The notes under the pieces: generated by a model | Seen by the model: only the letters and a program-made list of their open reading frames with translations | What the model was told of the DNA's origin: nothing | Databases searched by the model: none | Part shown: piece after piece, positions 14,488 to 22,274 of the stretch | How positions within the stretch are numbered: position 1 is the first letter of the stretch | Layout: each line of letters opens with the position of its first letter | NCBI GenBank assembly: GCA_027025255.1 | Contig: JALVRC010000144.1 | Span: forward strand, 1 to 28,787 | Source: Caldifarciminota bacterium | Lineage (GTDB): Bacteria > Hydrothermota > Tepidihabitantia > B3-TA06 > JALVRC01 | Length of the DNA: 28,787 nucleotides | Direction of reading: 5' to 3' | Program-made: the position numbers and the translations under genes

Positions 14488-17114
14488 AAATAAAAGGACA
14501 TATCTATTGAAAAACTATACTGCCATTCTTTGGCAAAAAAAGGAGTAATCTCAATATTTACACGCCCCATATTATTTCTTCTATAAATATTTAAAGGGAA
14601 TTCCCATTTATTCTCTTCCAAAAAGGGAAGAAGGGGAACAATAGATGAGTGAATATGAGTATATTTGTACTTTATTGACTGAGTTATATTAAATCGTTTA
14701 AATAAAAAATGTGTGGATAATTCTAAAAATCTTTGCTTACCGATAATATAGGTTGTGTAATAAATGTTACCCTGACCTGCCCTTATACAAAAAAACTCAT
14801 GCCACTCAAACAAACCATAAGGAAGAGACGAAGAAACATACCTGTGGATATAAGCCTCCTCTCTTAGACCTATACCAGCTTTAACATTCTTCTCAATACC
14901 CGCATTTATGTCACTCTTAAGATACAATGATGTATCAAATGATACAAAATTTTCATGTAGCTTACCTGAAGTAAAAAAGAACTGAGAGTAATTGTATGTT
15001 ATATCCGCATCAATGTTTAAATATTTATCAAAAGAATTAATTGAAACATTTGAATTAAAAAAACCTTTATTAAACATTCTTCCTACATAAAGATTTAACT
15101 CTCTTTTATAAGTTGTAGTATAAGTATTACCAGGAAGAAGAATCTTTTCATAAATACCGTTTTCGTCCGGATAAAACGTATTTGTCTCAGGATCAAATGA
15201 ATAATTCCCATTACTGTCAGCTGCAGGATGATATTCAATTATGTATTGAGGACTTTTAGAAAGAATATTTTTAAAAGATGTATTAATAAGAAAATTATTA
15301 TAGCTTAGACTGTAGATACCATAAACATTGTAGAATAAAGAATCAGTAATAATATTATCAAAAGCCTCAATATTAAATCTAATGCCTGGGAAATTCACAT
15401 TAGTTCTAATCCCAATAATAGTTGATGAACACTTCTTTAGAAAAACCCTCAAAGAAAACTTATCTATTCCAATCCCTGCATAAGAGTAATAAAACAGGCT
15501 ATCGTGTGATAATATATGAGCTCCTATATCAAATATCTTAAGCCTTTTATTAACTATAAGCTGTTTAAAAAAATGAGAAAACATAACCTTTATACTATCC
15601 CCTTTATTTCTATATGAAAGGTTTAATAGATACCTGCCTGTCCATTCAAAGGCCAATACCCATCTATTCAAATATAATCCAGTTTGTATAAGAAACAGCG
15701 TATCACTTAAATAATCATAATAGGGCGAAAGATAACCTTCTTTATAGACTTCTCTATATAAGGCATTTATAAATATCTTTCTGTTATCATCAAAGTTAAG
15801 TGTGGCCTTTGATTCCAGGAAAGGAAAAGTATTATATATCCCTCTATATCTATTATTTGTATAAAGTTTAAAATTAAGTGATATAAGAGTCTTGGTCATC
15901 TTTCTTAATGAGATTTTTAAATACTCCTGAGGTGGATGAATATATCTATATGGACTATACATACCCATACCCTCACCAACATATTCGTAGTAATCATATC
16001 CTTCTACATACCTGTACTCACCTTTATTAATACCAACATATCCAAAATTTATACTTAGATTCCCTTTGTCTTTACCAACATAGATATAATGACCATTATT
16101 CTCAACATAATCCCCTCTTGTGTTATTAGTAATAGAAGGGATTTTAACAATTGTATCCTCTTCATCCTTAAGAATTGCTATCTCATCAGGGCTAAAATCG
16201 TATTTATACGGATTAAAGGCCTCTCTAAAGCCATAAATACTGATATAAGGAGTGGTTATACCTGCCTCAAAAGAAGGATAATCAACTAAAGAAGAAGAAT
16301 ATATAACTTTTAGTCTGTTTATTCCGAAACTTAACCTGTCTAAATAAAAATATACATCATTTAAGGAATAATCTATAAAGTAATCTTCTCCTTCTATAAG
16401 TAAACGATTACCTGCATAAATTCTTATATTGGTTATACTTTTATCAGTTATATGATACGGACCGGATATACCGTCTAAAATGTCTAAATAAATTGTATTT
16501 GTATTAGCATTTACACCTGATATAAACATAGTATTGTTATGTGTTTTAATTTTCACTCCCCTTAAAGGGAGGGTATCTTCTTTTATAAATCTATAATTTG
16601 TTTCAAAATCTCCCACTGTTAAACTAAAGGCAGGAAAGCCGAGACGAATATATACTCCTTCAACATCCCTCAAATATAAGGTTCTTGAATTAAAATCATT
16701 CAAATAACCATCTATAGAAATGCCATTACTGTATCCATGTATCAATAAATAGGTTGACTGAGTTATACTTATGTTATTATCACTTCTTTTAATATTTACG
16801 TTTTTTTCCCCTTTTACACTCATACTATCATTTTCCTTGGTGGGCTTTTTTAAGGGTAATTTATACGGAGAAGTATAAAATTGTTCCAAACCACTTGCAT
16901 ATCTGTAAAAAACAAACGCAGGAGGTAAGAGAGAAGAAGAAAACAGCAAACCCCCTTCAAAAGGAAAGGCAATATAATCATTTCTTGCTCCGGTTGCGTC
17001 AATGACCTCTATTGAACTAACAACAACCGGAGTATGCTTTAGAACAACATAACGGGTTGGCTCATCTATAAATTGTATATTATTAAAAAGATAAAAATAT
17101 AGTATAAGCTGCAC
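14484..17114 (-). CDS. Large predicted outer-membrane beta-barrel protein, SprA-like N-terminal motifs
   Basis: Protein of 876 residues. After a short hydrophobic N-terminus (MQLILYFYLF), residues 145-190 carry LRDVEGVYIRLGF and LTVGDFETNY. Residues 214-275 carry the module DGISGPY ... GNRLLIEGEDYFIDYSLNDV ... INRLKVIYSSS, which resembles repeated motifs of SprA-type giant barrel proteins. From about 400 to the end it is a long run of amphipathic, Tyr/Phe-rich strands finishing in a terminal Phe (FSIDMSFYF), the classic Bam-recognised end of an outer-membrane barrel. It is far shorter than SprA (over 2000 residues), so it may share modules, not function. The start is GTG 17114, overlapping the mutase stop by one base; the ribosome site is weak. 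It is the last gene of the minus-strand operon. Confidence 0.75.
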   Translation of the reverse strand: MQLILYFYLFNNIQFIDEPTRYVVLKHTPVVVSSIEVIDATGARNDYIAFPFEGGLLFSSSLLPPAFVFYRYASGLEQFYTSPYKLPLKKPTKENDSMSVKGEKNVNIKRSDNNISITQSTYLLIHGYSNGISIDGYLNDFNSRTLYLRDVEGVYIRLGFPAFSLTVGDFETNYRFIKEDTLPLRGVKIKTHNNTMFISGVNANTNTIYLDILDGISGPYHITDKSITNIRIYAGNRLLIEGEDYFIDYSLNDVYFYLDRLSFGINRLKVIYSSSLVDYPSFEAGITTPYISIYGFREAFNPYKYDFSPDEIAILKDEEDTIVKIPSITNNTRGDYVENNGHYIYVGKDKGNLSINFGYVGINKGEYRYVEGYDYYEYVGEGMGMYSPYRYIHPPQEYLKISLRKMTKTLISLNFKLYTNNRYRGIYNTFPFLESKATLNFDDNRKIFINALYREVYKEGYLSPYYDYLSDTLFLIQTGLYLNRWVLAFEWTGRYLLNLSYRNKGDSIKVMFSHFFKQLIVNKRLKIFDIGAHILSHDSLFYYSYAGIGIDKFSLRVFLKKCSSTIIGIRTNVNFPGIRFNIEAFDNIITDSLFYNVYGIYSLSYNNFLINTSFKNILSKSPQYIIEYHPAADSNGNYSFDPETNTFYPDENGIYEKILLPGNTYTTTYKRELNLYVGRMFNKGFFNSNVSINSFDKYLNIDADITYNYSQFFFTSGKLHENFVSFDTSLYLKSDINAGIEKNVKAGIGLREEAYIHRYVSSSLPYGLFEWHEFFCIRAGQGNIYYTTYIIGKQRFLELSTHFLFKRFNITQSIKYKYTHIHSSIVPLLPFLEENKWEFPLNIYRRNNMGRVNIEITPFFAKEWQYSFSIDMSFYF

Positions 17115-18472
17115 TATTTACATCTTTCAACCTCTTTTAAAAACCTGTCAAAAAGTGCCTTAATATCCTCAAGTGATTTTTCTGTTTCAGCCTCGAATCT
17201 CAACACAAGTACTGGTTGGGTATTCGAAGCCCGTAAAAGTCCCCACCCATGAGGGAAATTTACACGTACCCCGTCAATATTTATCATCTCACCATAACCT
17301 TTAAATTTTTCTGAGATACGCTTTACAACATCAAACTTAATGTCATCTGCACAGGGAATTCTTATCTCAGGAGTAGAAATATAAGCAGGAATTTCATTTG
17401 CCAGACTTGATAGTTTCTTTCCCTCTCTTTTCATTCGCCTGAGGATTCTTAAAGAAGAATATACTGCGTCATCGTATCCTTTTAATTCATCACCAATAAA
17501 TATATGACCACTCATCTCTCCAGCCATTTTTATACCGATCTCTTTCATCTTTGCCTTAATAAGTGAATGTCCTGTCCTGTACATATAAGGCTTTCCTCCA
17601 AGACGTTCTATATATTCAATAAGGCCTTTTGAACTTTTTACATCAATTATTATACGCTCCCCTTGATTATCCTTTAAAAACTCACCGGCAATTATACCAA
17701 AAATCCTATCTCCAAACAATAATCTGCCGTTTTCGTCCACAACTCCAACCCTATCAGCATCCCCATCATACCCGATACCAACATCAAAATCACCATTCTT
17801 AACCATGTTTGAAAGGTCTTTCATATACTCAGGAACAGTAGGATCAGGTAAATGTGCTGGGAAGTTGCCGTCTGGTTCTATATTTATGAATGTTGCATTT
17901 AGATGCACCTTTTTAAATAAAGGCTTTAAAAGAACACAGGCTGCTCCATTACCTGGATCCACAGCTACGTTAAAGCCCTCAAGTGTTCCTATCTTACTTT
18001 TTATAAAATCAATATACTGCTCTATGACATTAACTCTTTTAAGCTTTCCCTTTCCTTTCTCAAATTTAGCATGCTCTATAATTTTTAAAATCTCCTGTAT
18101 TCCATCTCCATATACACTTCCCCTTTGAAAAACTATTTTAAATCCGTTATAATCCTTTGGATTATGACTTCCTGTAATCTCAACACCATTGGGAATATCA
18201 TTTTCATAAACCATATAATACATTACAGGCGTTGGAACTTCACCAATGTCTAAGACATCAATACCGGTTGATAAAAGACCTTCTATAAGATTGTTTCTTA
18301 ATCTGAAAGAACTAAGCCTTACATCTCTTCCAACAACAATAGCTTTCTCGTGAAGAGTTATTAATTTACTACCTATAGCCTTACCCAGAGCAATAACAAC
18401 ATCAGGGGTAAGGTCATGAGCTGCCTTACCCCTGACATCGTACATTCTAAAGATATTTTTATTTATTCGCAT
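17114..18472 (-). CDS. Phosphomannomutase/phosphoglucomutase (alpha-D-phosphohexomutase family)
   Basis: Protein of 452 residues, normal for the AlgC/ManB type, which interconverts hexose 1- and 6-phosphates for glycan precursor synthesis in the cytoplasm. The catalytic phosphoserine is S102 in ITGSHNPKDYNGF, the TGSHNP variant of PMM/PGM. The Mg site is YDGDADR with D236, D238, D240. The sugar-binding loop is GEMSGH (318-323, Glu and Ser), and the phosphate loop RASNTQP lies near 413. It sits 4 nt after the 211-residue membrane protein gene and directly before the barrel gene, suggesting a glycan-related or envelope role for the operon. Confidence 0.93.
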   Translation of the reverse strand: MRINKNIFRMYDVRGKAAHDLTPDVVIALGKAIGSKLITLHEKAIVVGRDVRLSSFRLRNNLIEGLLSTGIDVLDIGEVPTPVMYYMVYENDIPNGVEITGSHNPKDYNGFKIVFQRGSVYGDGIQEILKIIEHAKFEKGKGKLKRVNVIEQYIDFIKSKIGTLEGFNVAVDPGNGAACVLLKPLFKKVHLNATFINIEPDGNFPAHLPDPTVPEYMKDLSNMVKNGDFDVGIGYDGDADRVGVVDENGRLLFGDRIFGIIAGEFLKDNQGERIIIDVKSSKGLIEYIERLGGKPYMYRTGHSLIKAKMKEIGIKMAGEMSGHIFIGDELKGYDDAVYSSLRILRRMKREGKKLSSLANEIPAYISTPEIRIPCADDIKFDVVKRISEKFKGYGEMINIDGVRVNFPHGWGLLRASNTQPVLVLRFEAETEKSLEDIKALFDRFLKEVERCK

Positions 18473-18476
18473 CTAC

Positions 18477-19112
18477 TTAGTGAATAATACCAAGCCAATC
18501 CCTTAAGAGGAAAAGGATTCGTCCAATGAGTAGTGATACCCTTGCCATCACTGTATAGCCGAAAGTCGCGCCAAAGCTAACCATTATAAATATGGTTCCA
18601 ATCTTTGATGTAGTATTAAAGACCTTGTTGTTTTCTTTACGTGAGAAGAAGAAATAACTGAGCGTTAATATAATGCCTGCAAACATAATTATGTTAAAGA
18701 TCCCCTGCCACACGTTGGGGAAACTATTGACAGTAAGAATACTTGCCTTTAGCTGTTCAAAAATATTTTGCTGGAATGTTCGCGGAAGACCTACACCAGC
18801 TCCCCACCCCATAGCAACTACTATAGGTATCCTTACAAGCCATGAAATCTTTGGGATAAAACGAGCAAAGAATAAAAGACCGATAAGTACAGGAATAATA
18901 ACAATGAAGTCTCCTTTAATAAGTGGAGTGTAAACATAGGGCAAAAAAGCATTATAATAGGTAATAATTAATCCGTAGGCAGCTGATACACCGACAAATA
19001 TATGCTCTGCAATTCTGTAAAAGGGATTATCCTTGTAAAGAAATGAAAAAATAGCAAGTGTAAAGAACGCAGCTATCCATATCCAGATTGTATGAATTAT
19101 TTGAGCACTCAT
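18477..19112 (-). CDS. Uncharacterised polytopic membrane protein of the DUF6754 cluster
   Basis: Protein of 211 residues with about six hydrophobic segments (roughly 7-24, 34-54, 66-84, 90-108, 133-152, 167-187). It has no catalytic motif that I recognise. Conserved-looking polar points include FYRIAEHIFVGVSAAYG and VAMGWGAGVGLPRTF. The start ATG overlaps the preceding stop as ATGA, with a strong AAAGGAGGG site upstream. It belongs to a run of four membrane-protein genes that I take to form one complex. Its composition is visibly more GC-rich than the barrel gene downstream. I cannot assign a function. Confidence 0.75.
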   Translation of the reverse strand: MSAQIIHTIWIWIAAFFTLAIFSFLYKDNPFYRIAEHIFVGVSAAYGLIITYYNAFLPYVYTPLIKGDFIVIIPVLIGLLFFARFIPKISWLVRIPIVVAMGWGAGVGLPRTFQQNIFEQLKASILTVNSFPNVWQGIFNIIMFAGIILTLSYFFFSRKENNKVFNTTSKIGTIFIMVSFGATFGYTVMARVSLLIGRILFLLRDWLGIIH

Positions 19113-19963
19113 TTCTCCCTCCTTTTAATAATAAGACCAATGTTTGCCATTGCTATAAATATAAAGAAAAGTATATGTGCAAAGGTTTGAGAAGCCATAC
19201 CCCGGGATGCAGGCCTGAATTTTGTCTTTGAATAACCTTTTTCCTTTAAAATCCGCTCGTATTCCGCACCTGATCTAAGGCCGATTAAACCACCTACAAG
19301 CTGGCGAGACTGCAGATAAGGATATATCTGAGTGCCGACAACACCTGTAACTCCTGTTGCAATCGGAGTATTGAATCCTGAATGAGCATATACAATCCAT
19401 GCTCCATAAGCACTTCCAGCTGTCAAAGAAATAGCAAGGCCAACCTGCTTTAAGTTCTTTATAAAATGATTCTTCATCATTGGCAGAGTATCAACAAGGT
19501 TTCCATAATAATCTGTTTTAAAAACCTTACCAATACTGTCACCCAGGCCAAGAATAACCACCATAGGTCCGCCAGGTGCCCATCCTAAAAGTACATAATC
19601 CCTGCCGTATGCAGCATTATATTCCTTTTTAACATGCTCCACAGATCTTAGAGCAAGGCCTACCCCCTGTGGGTATAAAGCCATAAGCATAAGAGGAATC
19701 TTTTTATATAATGCGTGCCGTATCAGACTCTCAAGCATAGGTGTTAACTCTGGCTCAGCCTGTGGGTCATAATCAACAGATATGAGAAGTGCCTTGCCAT
19801 TGTTTGTTAATGTATCCTCAATAAAATCAAAAACATTCTTTGTATCCGGTAGTGTTTTCGGGCTTTCCTCCACATTAAAAAGGAACGGAATAATAACAGC
19901 AAAGAGTAACAGTAAATATATTATTCTTCTGTCAAGTGAGGTAAAAATCTCCTTTATTTTCAT
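19109..19963 (-). CDS. Uncharacterised membrane protein with central alpha/beta domain, DUF6754 cluster
   Basis: Protein of 284 residues. A basic N-terminus (MKIKEIFTSLDRR) leads into membrane helix 1 (about 14-30). A central alpha/beta-looking domain follows (about 40-255), with strands GKALLISVDYD and KIPLMLMALYP separated by a helix, then GWAPGGPMVVILGLGDSIGK and a Gly/Ala-rich hydrophobic part near 175-225. Membrane helix 2 is at about 258-279, followed by KRREK. By the positive-inside rule both ends are cytoplasmic. The order of elements in its second half resembles the DUF6754 domain of the 399-residue neighbour, suggesting distant paralogy. It is joined to both neighbours by ATGA overlaps. 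The function is unknown. Confidence 0.75.
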   Translation of the reverse strand: MKIKEIFTSLDRRIIYLLLLFAVIIPFLFNVEESPKTLPDTKNVFDFIEDTLTNNGKALLISVDYDPQAEPELTPMLESLIRHALYKKIPLMLMALYPQGVGLALRSVEHVKKEYNAAYGRDYVLLGWAPGGPMVVILGLGDSIGKVFKTDYYGNLVDTLPMMKNHFIKNLKQVGLAISLTAGSAYGAWIVYAHSGFNTPIATGVTGVVGTQIYPYLQSRQLVGGLIGLRSGAEYERILKEKGYSKTKFRPASRGMASQTFAHILFFIFIAMANIGLIIKRREK

Positions 19964-20628
19964 TTTGAACCTCCCATGTAAGCCCTTTCAATACCAAGTA
20001 TAATCTTTAAGGATGTTGCAATCATTCCAATTCCTACCCCAAGCATTATACCACGCTGCGCAGACATATTCGGATATGCAAGTATCCAGTGAGCAAGATC
20101 TGATATGTCAATCCTTACTGCTTGTGCACTCCCTGCAAGCCAATTTGGAATCCATACAAACAAAGACTCTCCGAGAGGAACCATTCCAAGCATTACAATA
20201 AACGCAGCAACCAGAAGGAGGGTTGCTTCATACGATTTTGCCCTGAATGAACGGTATGCAGCAGAAGCCATATAGAAACTCAACAGAGAAAACATTGTCG
20301 CGCCAAGGGGAATCTGTATATAGTAAAACATATTCATAAAAGGAGTACCTTCATTCTTTCCCCATATAAAACCTGCAAGCGCCATTACAGCAAAGCTTAT
20401 AAAGAGAACAATACTGTACTGCCAATTTCTTCTCTTTCTTTTTATCTTGTGCCAGTGGTGTTCCAGAAGGCTGCCCAGACCTAAGATTATTGCAAATGTA
20501 CCTATAACCCTTAACCAGTCATTTGCATAGTTAAAAAAGACCTGTGAGGGTTTTGAAGGTATGAAATACTGAACTATTCCAAGAATACCTACAATAAAAA
20601 TTATTGCTAATGGAAGCTTCTTTTTCAT
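19960..20628 (-). CDS. Uncharacterised six-helix membrane protein, DUF6754 cluster
   Basis: Protein of 222 residues with about six membrane helices (roughly 6-24, 40-57, 71-91, 104-123, 134-153, 193-212) and a strongly basic first cytoplasmic loop (HHWHKIKRKRRNW, about 57-69). The segment RIDISDLAHWILAYPNMSAQRG before the last helix is the most polar region and a plausible functional loop. Its ATG follows the AAGGAGGAG site that overlaps the DUF6754 gene's stop, and its own stop overlaps the next start (ATGA). No family with a known function is recognised. Context implies a subunit of the same membrane assembly. Confidence 0.75.
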   Translation of the reverse strand: MKKKLPLAIIFIVGILGIVQYFIPSKPSQVFFNYANDWLRVIGTFAIILGLGSLLEHHWHKIKRKRRNWQYSIVLFISFAVMALAGFIWGKNEGTPFMNMFYYIQIPLGATMFSLLSFYMASAAYRSFRAKSYEATLLLVAAFIVMLGMVPLGESLFVWIPNWLAGSAQAVRIDISDLAHWILAYPNMSAQRGIMLGVGIGMIATSLKIILGIERAYMGGSK

Positions 20629-20637
20629 CTCTCCTCC

Positions 20638-21837
20638 TTAAACAGACTGTAAAAGGGTTAATACCTGAGTCAGGCCAAATATACCCAGTATAGAAAAACC
20701 AAGCAAGACAATCATCATAACAGCCTTACTATAATCCTGTGCCTTTATAGTGCTTAAAAGCATTGGCTCTTTGGATAGATATGCTGATGCAGCATAGAGC
20801 TCCTCACCGATTATTGTATAATCACATGAGATTATAAAGAACGGGAGCTGGGATACAGCATCAGTGCCTGCTATCTGTATTGCACCTGTAGAAGCACCTG
20901 TTTCTGCAAGCAATAGAGACTCTGCCCAGAACATACCCATAAAGAAGTTCGTCGCAGTTTTCTCCCTTACCATGATACCGTTAACAGCAGATGTAAAACC
21001 GAACTGATCACCGGTTATATAGTAGATATTGTCAGGATTAAAGGCATCAGGTCTACCAACAGAAGAGTAAGCCTCCTTTACAACCTCTCTTGTAACTGTA
21101 TAGACAATTGGGTCCCGTGAAGGTACTATTATTGGAGTGTCAAATTCAGCAGCCTTTTTAACAACCTCACCAAGTATATTTAAAGCGGCAAGTGTTGCTA
21201 TATCACTAATGCCGGAAAGCCCTGGCACAAAAAGGATAGGCTTTCCCATTTCTGTTGCCCTTCCAACAGCCTCGTCTAATACTGTTAGTCCTGGAATACG
21301 TCTTATAAAGAAAGGCTTGCCCTTCTTGGTAGCTGAAATAAGCCACAATACAAGGGCAAAAAATGCAATCATTACTATGAGTACGTTCAATCTTTTTACA
21401 TGGAACCATGACTGCTGCGGTACAGCTGTATTTGAAGGCTTGGATTCGTAGATATTATTGCCATCTTCAAAAACTGCTCCAATGATGTATGTATAAGGCT
21501 TGCCGTTCTTCATCTCAGTATCATTATCCTCAAATACAACCTGAGATGCTAAAACTTTCCCCACCTCTTTCTTCTCTCCATTCTGGTTCACTCTGTAAAC
21601 TATATAGTACTCAGGGGTTAAAACCTCAGGAATCCATCTCTTTTCTTTACCTTTTGGAACATACGTACTGTCTTCTATCCATATAGTTTTCTCTGCTCCT
21701 TGCCATTCGACAATCAGAGTTTGGCCCTCGTCATACTCTTTGTCTCTGGCAACAACATTCTGTGGTAGTACTACCTTTGGTGGAGGGGAAACAGTATCAA
21801 TTATTGGAGTCTGCATAAATAAAAGCAGTATACTCAA
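20638..21837 (-). CDS. DUF6754 protein with N-terminal fibronectin-III-like domain
   Basis: Protein of 399 residues. A short hydrophobic N-terminus (MSILLLFMQTPI) leads to an extracytoplasmic fibronectin-III-like domain (about 22-140, with YYIVYRVNQNGEKKEVGKV and GKPYTYIIGAVFEDG). Membrane helix 1 follows (about 149-168) and then a basic KKGKPFFIRR. The DUF6754 domain (about 175-365) includes IPGLTVLDEAVGRATEMGK, ILFVPGLSGISDIATLAAL and CDYTIIGEELYAASAYLSKE. A last membrane helix is at about 372-396. The start is TTG 21837, with AGGAGG 5 nt upstream; the preceding TAG is directly adjacent. The domain family has no established function. It is the largest member of a four-gene membrane cassette. 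Confidence 0.8.
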   Translation of the reverse strand: MSILLLFMQTPIIDTVSPPPKVVLPQNVVARDKEYDEGQTLIVEWQGAEKTIWIEDSTYVPKGKEKRWIPEVLTPEYYIVYRVNQNGEKKEVGKVLASQVVFEDNDTEMKNGKPYTYIIGAVFEDGNNIYESKPSNTAVPQQSWFHVKRLNVLIVMIAFFALVLWLISATKKGKPFFIRRIPGLTVLDEAVGRATEMGKPILFVPGLSGISDIATLAALNILGEVVKKAAEFDTPIIVPSRDPIVYTVTREVVKEAYSSVGRPDAFNPDNIYYITGDQFGFTSAVNGIMVREKTATNFFMGMFWAESLLLAETGASTGAIQIAGTDAVSQLPFFIISCDYTIIGEELYAASAYLSKEPMLLSTIKAQDYSKAVMMIVLLGFSILGIFGLTQVLTLLQSV

Positions 21838-22155
21838 CTATTCCTCCTTTTTAAGGGGTTTAGGTTCATCACAAACGCATGGATTTTGTCCGCATTTAAT
21901 ACAGTATCCAGGATACTTTTTATTTAATGCCTCTACAATATCTATATTGTAGATATTTGCAAGGGAGTTTATCCATGCATAGACATCTGCAATTTCTTCT
22001 TCTATCTTTTCTTTACTGTTATATCTTAAAGCCTCTGATAGTTCGCCTATTTCTTCAATAAGCCATAGATATGTAGCATATCTATCTCTCTTTGTGTCTC
22101 TTTCATAATAAAGCTCTTTTATAAGTTTTTGAAATTCCTGGATACCTTTAAACAT
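21838..22155 (-). CDS. MazG-like nucleotide pyrophosphohydrolase with C-terminal Cys cluster
   Basis: Protein of 105 residues with an all-alpha MazG-type fold. The metal-binding helices show EEIGELSEAL (34-43) and EEEIADVYAWINSLAN (52-67), giving the ExxE...ExxD arrangement expected for NTP pyrophosphohydrolases. A short C-terminal knuckle has C85, C88, C93, C95 (YCIKCGQNPCVC), probably binding zinc. The start ATG 22155 lies 6 nt beyond a -10 box and has no ribosome site, so it should be read from a leaderless mRNA. It is the first gene of the seven-gene minus-strand operon, and its stop abuts the DUF6754 start. Confidence 0.85.
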   Translation of the reverse strand: MFKGIQEFQKLIKELYYERDTKRDRYATYLWLIEEIGELSEALRYNSKEKIEEEIADVYAWINSLANIYNIDIVEALNKKYPGYCIKCGQNPCVCDEPKPLKKEE

Positions 22156-22161
22156 AGATAA

Positions 22162-22189
22162 ATAATATCCATTTTTTTTTAAATGTCAA
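22162..22189 (-). promoter_or_regulatory. Leaderless promoter of the mazG/DUF6754/mutase/barrel operon
   Basis: On the minus strand, TTGACA (22189-22184) and TATTAT (22167-22162) have a 16-bp spacer. The ATG at 22155 follows after 6 nt, so the message should begin at or near the start codon. All seven genes down to 14484 are separated by no more than 9 nt or overlap. Confidence 0.72.
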
Positions 22190-22191
22190 GG

Positions 22192-22205
22192 TATAAAATT
22201 TTATA
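22192..22205. promoter_or_regulatory. AT-only perfect palindrome between divergent promoters
   Basis: TATAAAATTTTATA is a perfect 14-bp palindrome just upstream of the minus-strand -35 box and about 40 bp upstream of the plus-strand -35 box. It could be a shared regulator site. In DNA this AT-rich it may also be chance. Confidence 0.25.
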
Positions 22206-22241
22206 AAAACATTAACAGTTTTTCAATATAGGAAATTTCTC

Positions 22242-22269
22242 TTGACAAACGTTCTAATTTATGTATAAT
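22242..22269 (+). promoter_or_regulatory. Leaderless promoter of the M42/A2M/ATPase operon
   Basis: A perfect TTGACA at 22242-22247 and a perfect TATAAT at 22264-22269 have a 16-bp spacer. The start ATG 22275 is 5 nt beyond the -10 box, which places the transcription start on the start codon itself and leaves no room for a ribosome site. Confidence 0.8.
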
Positions 22270-22274
22270 AAAAC

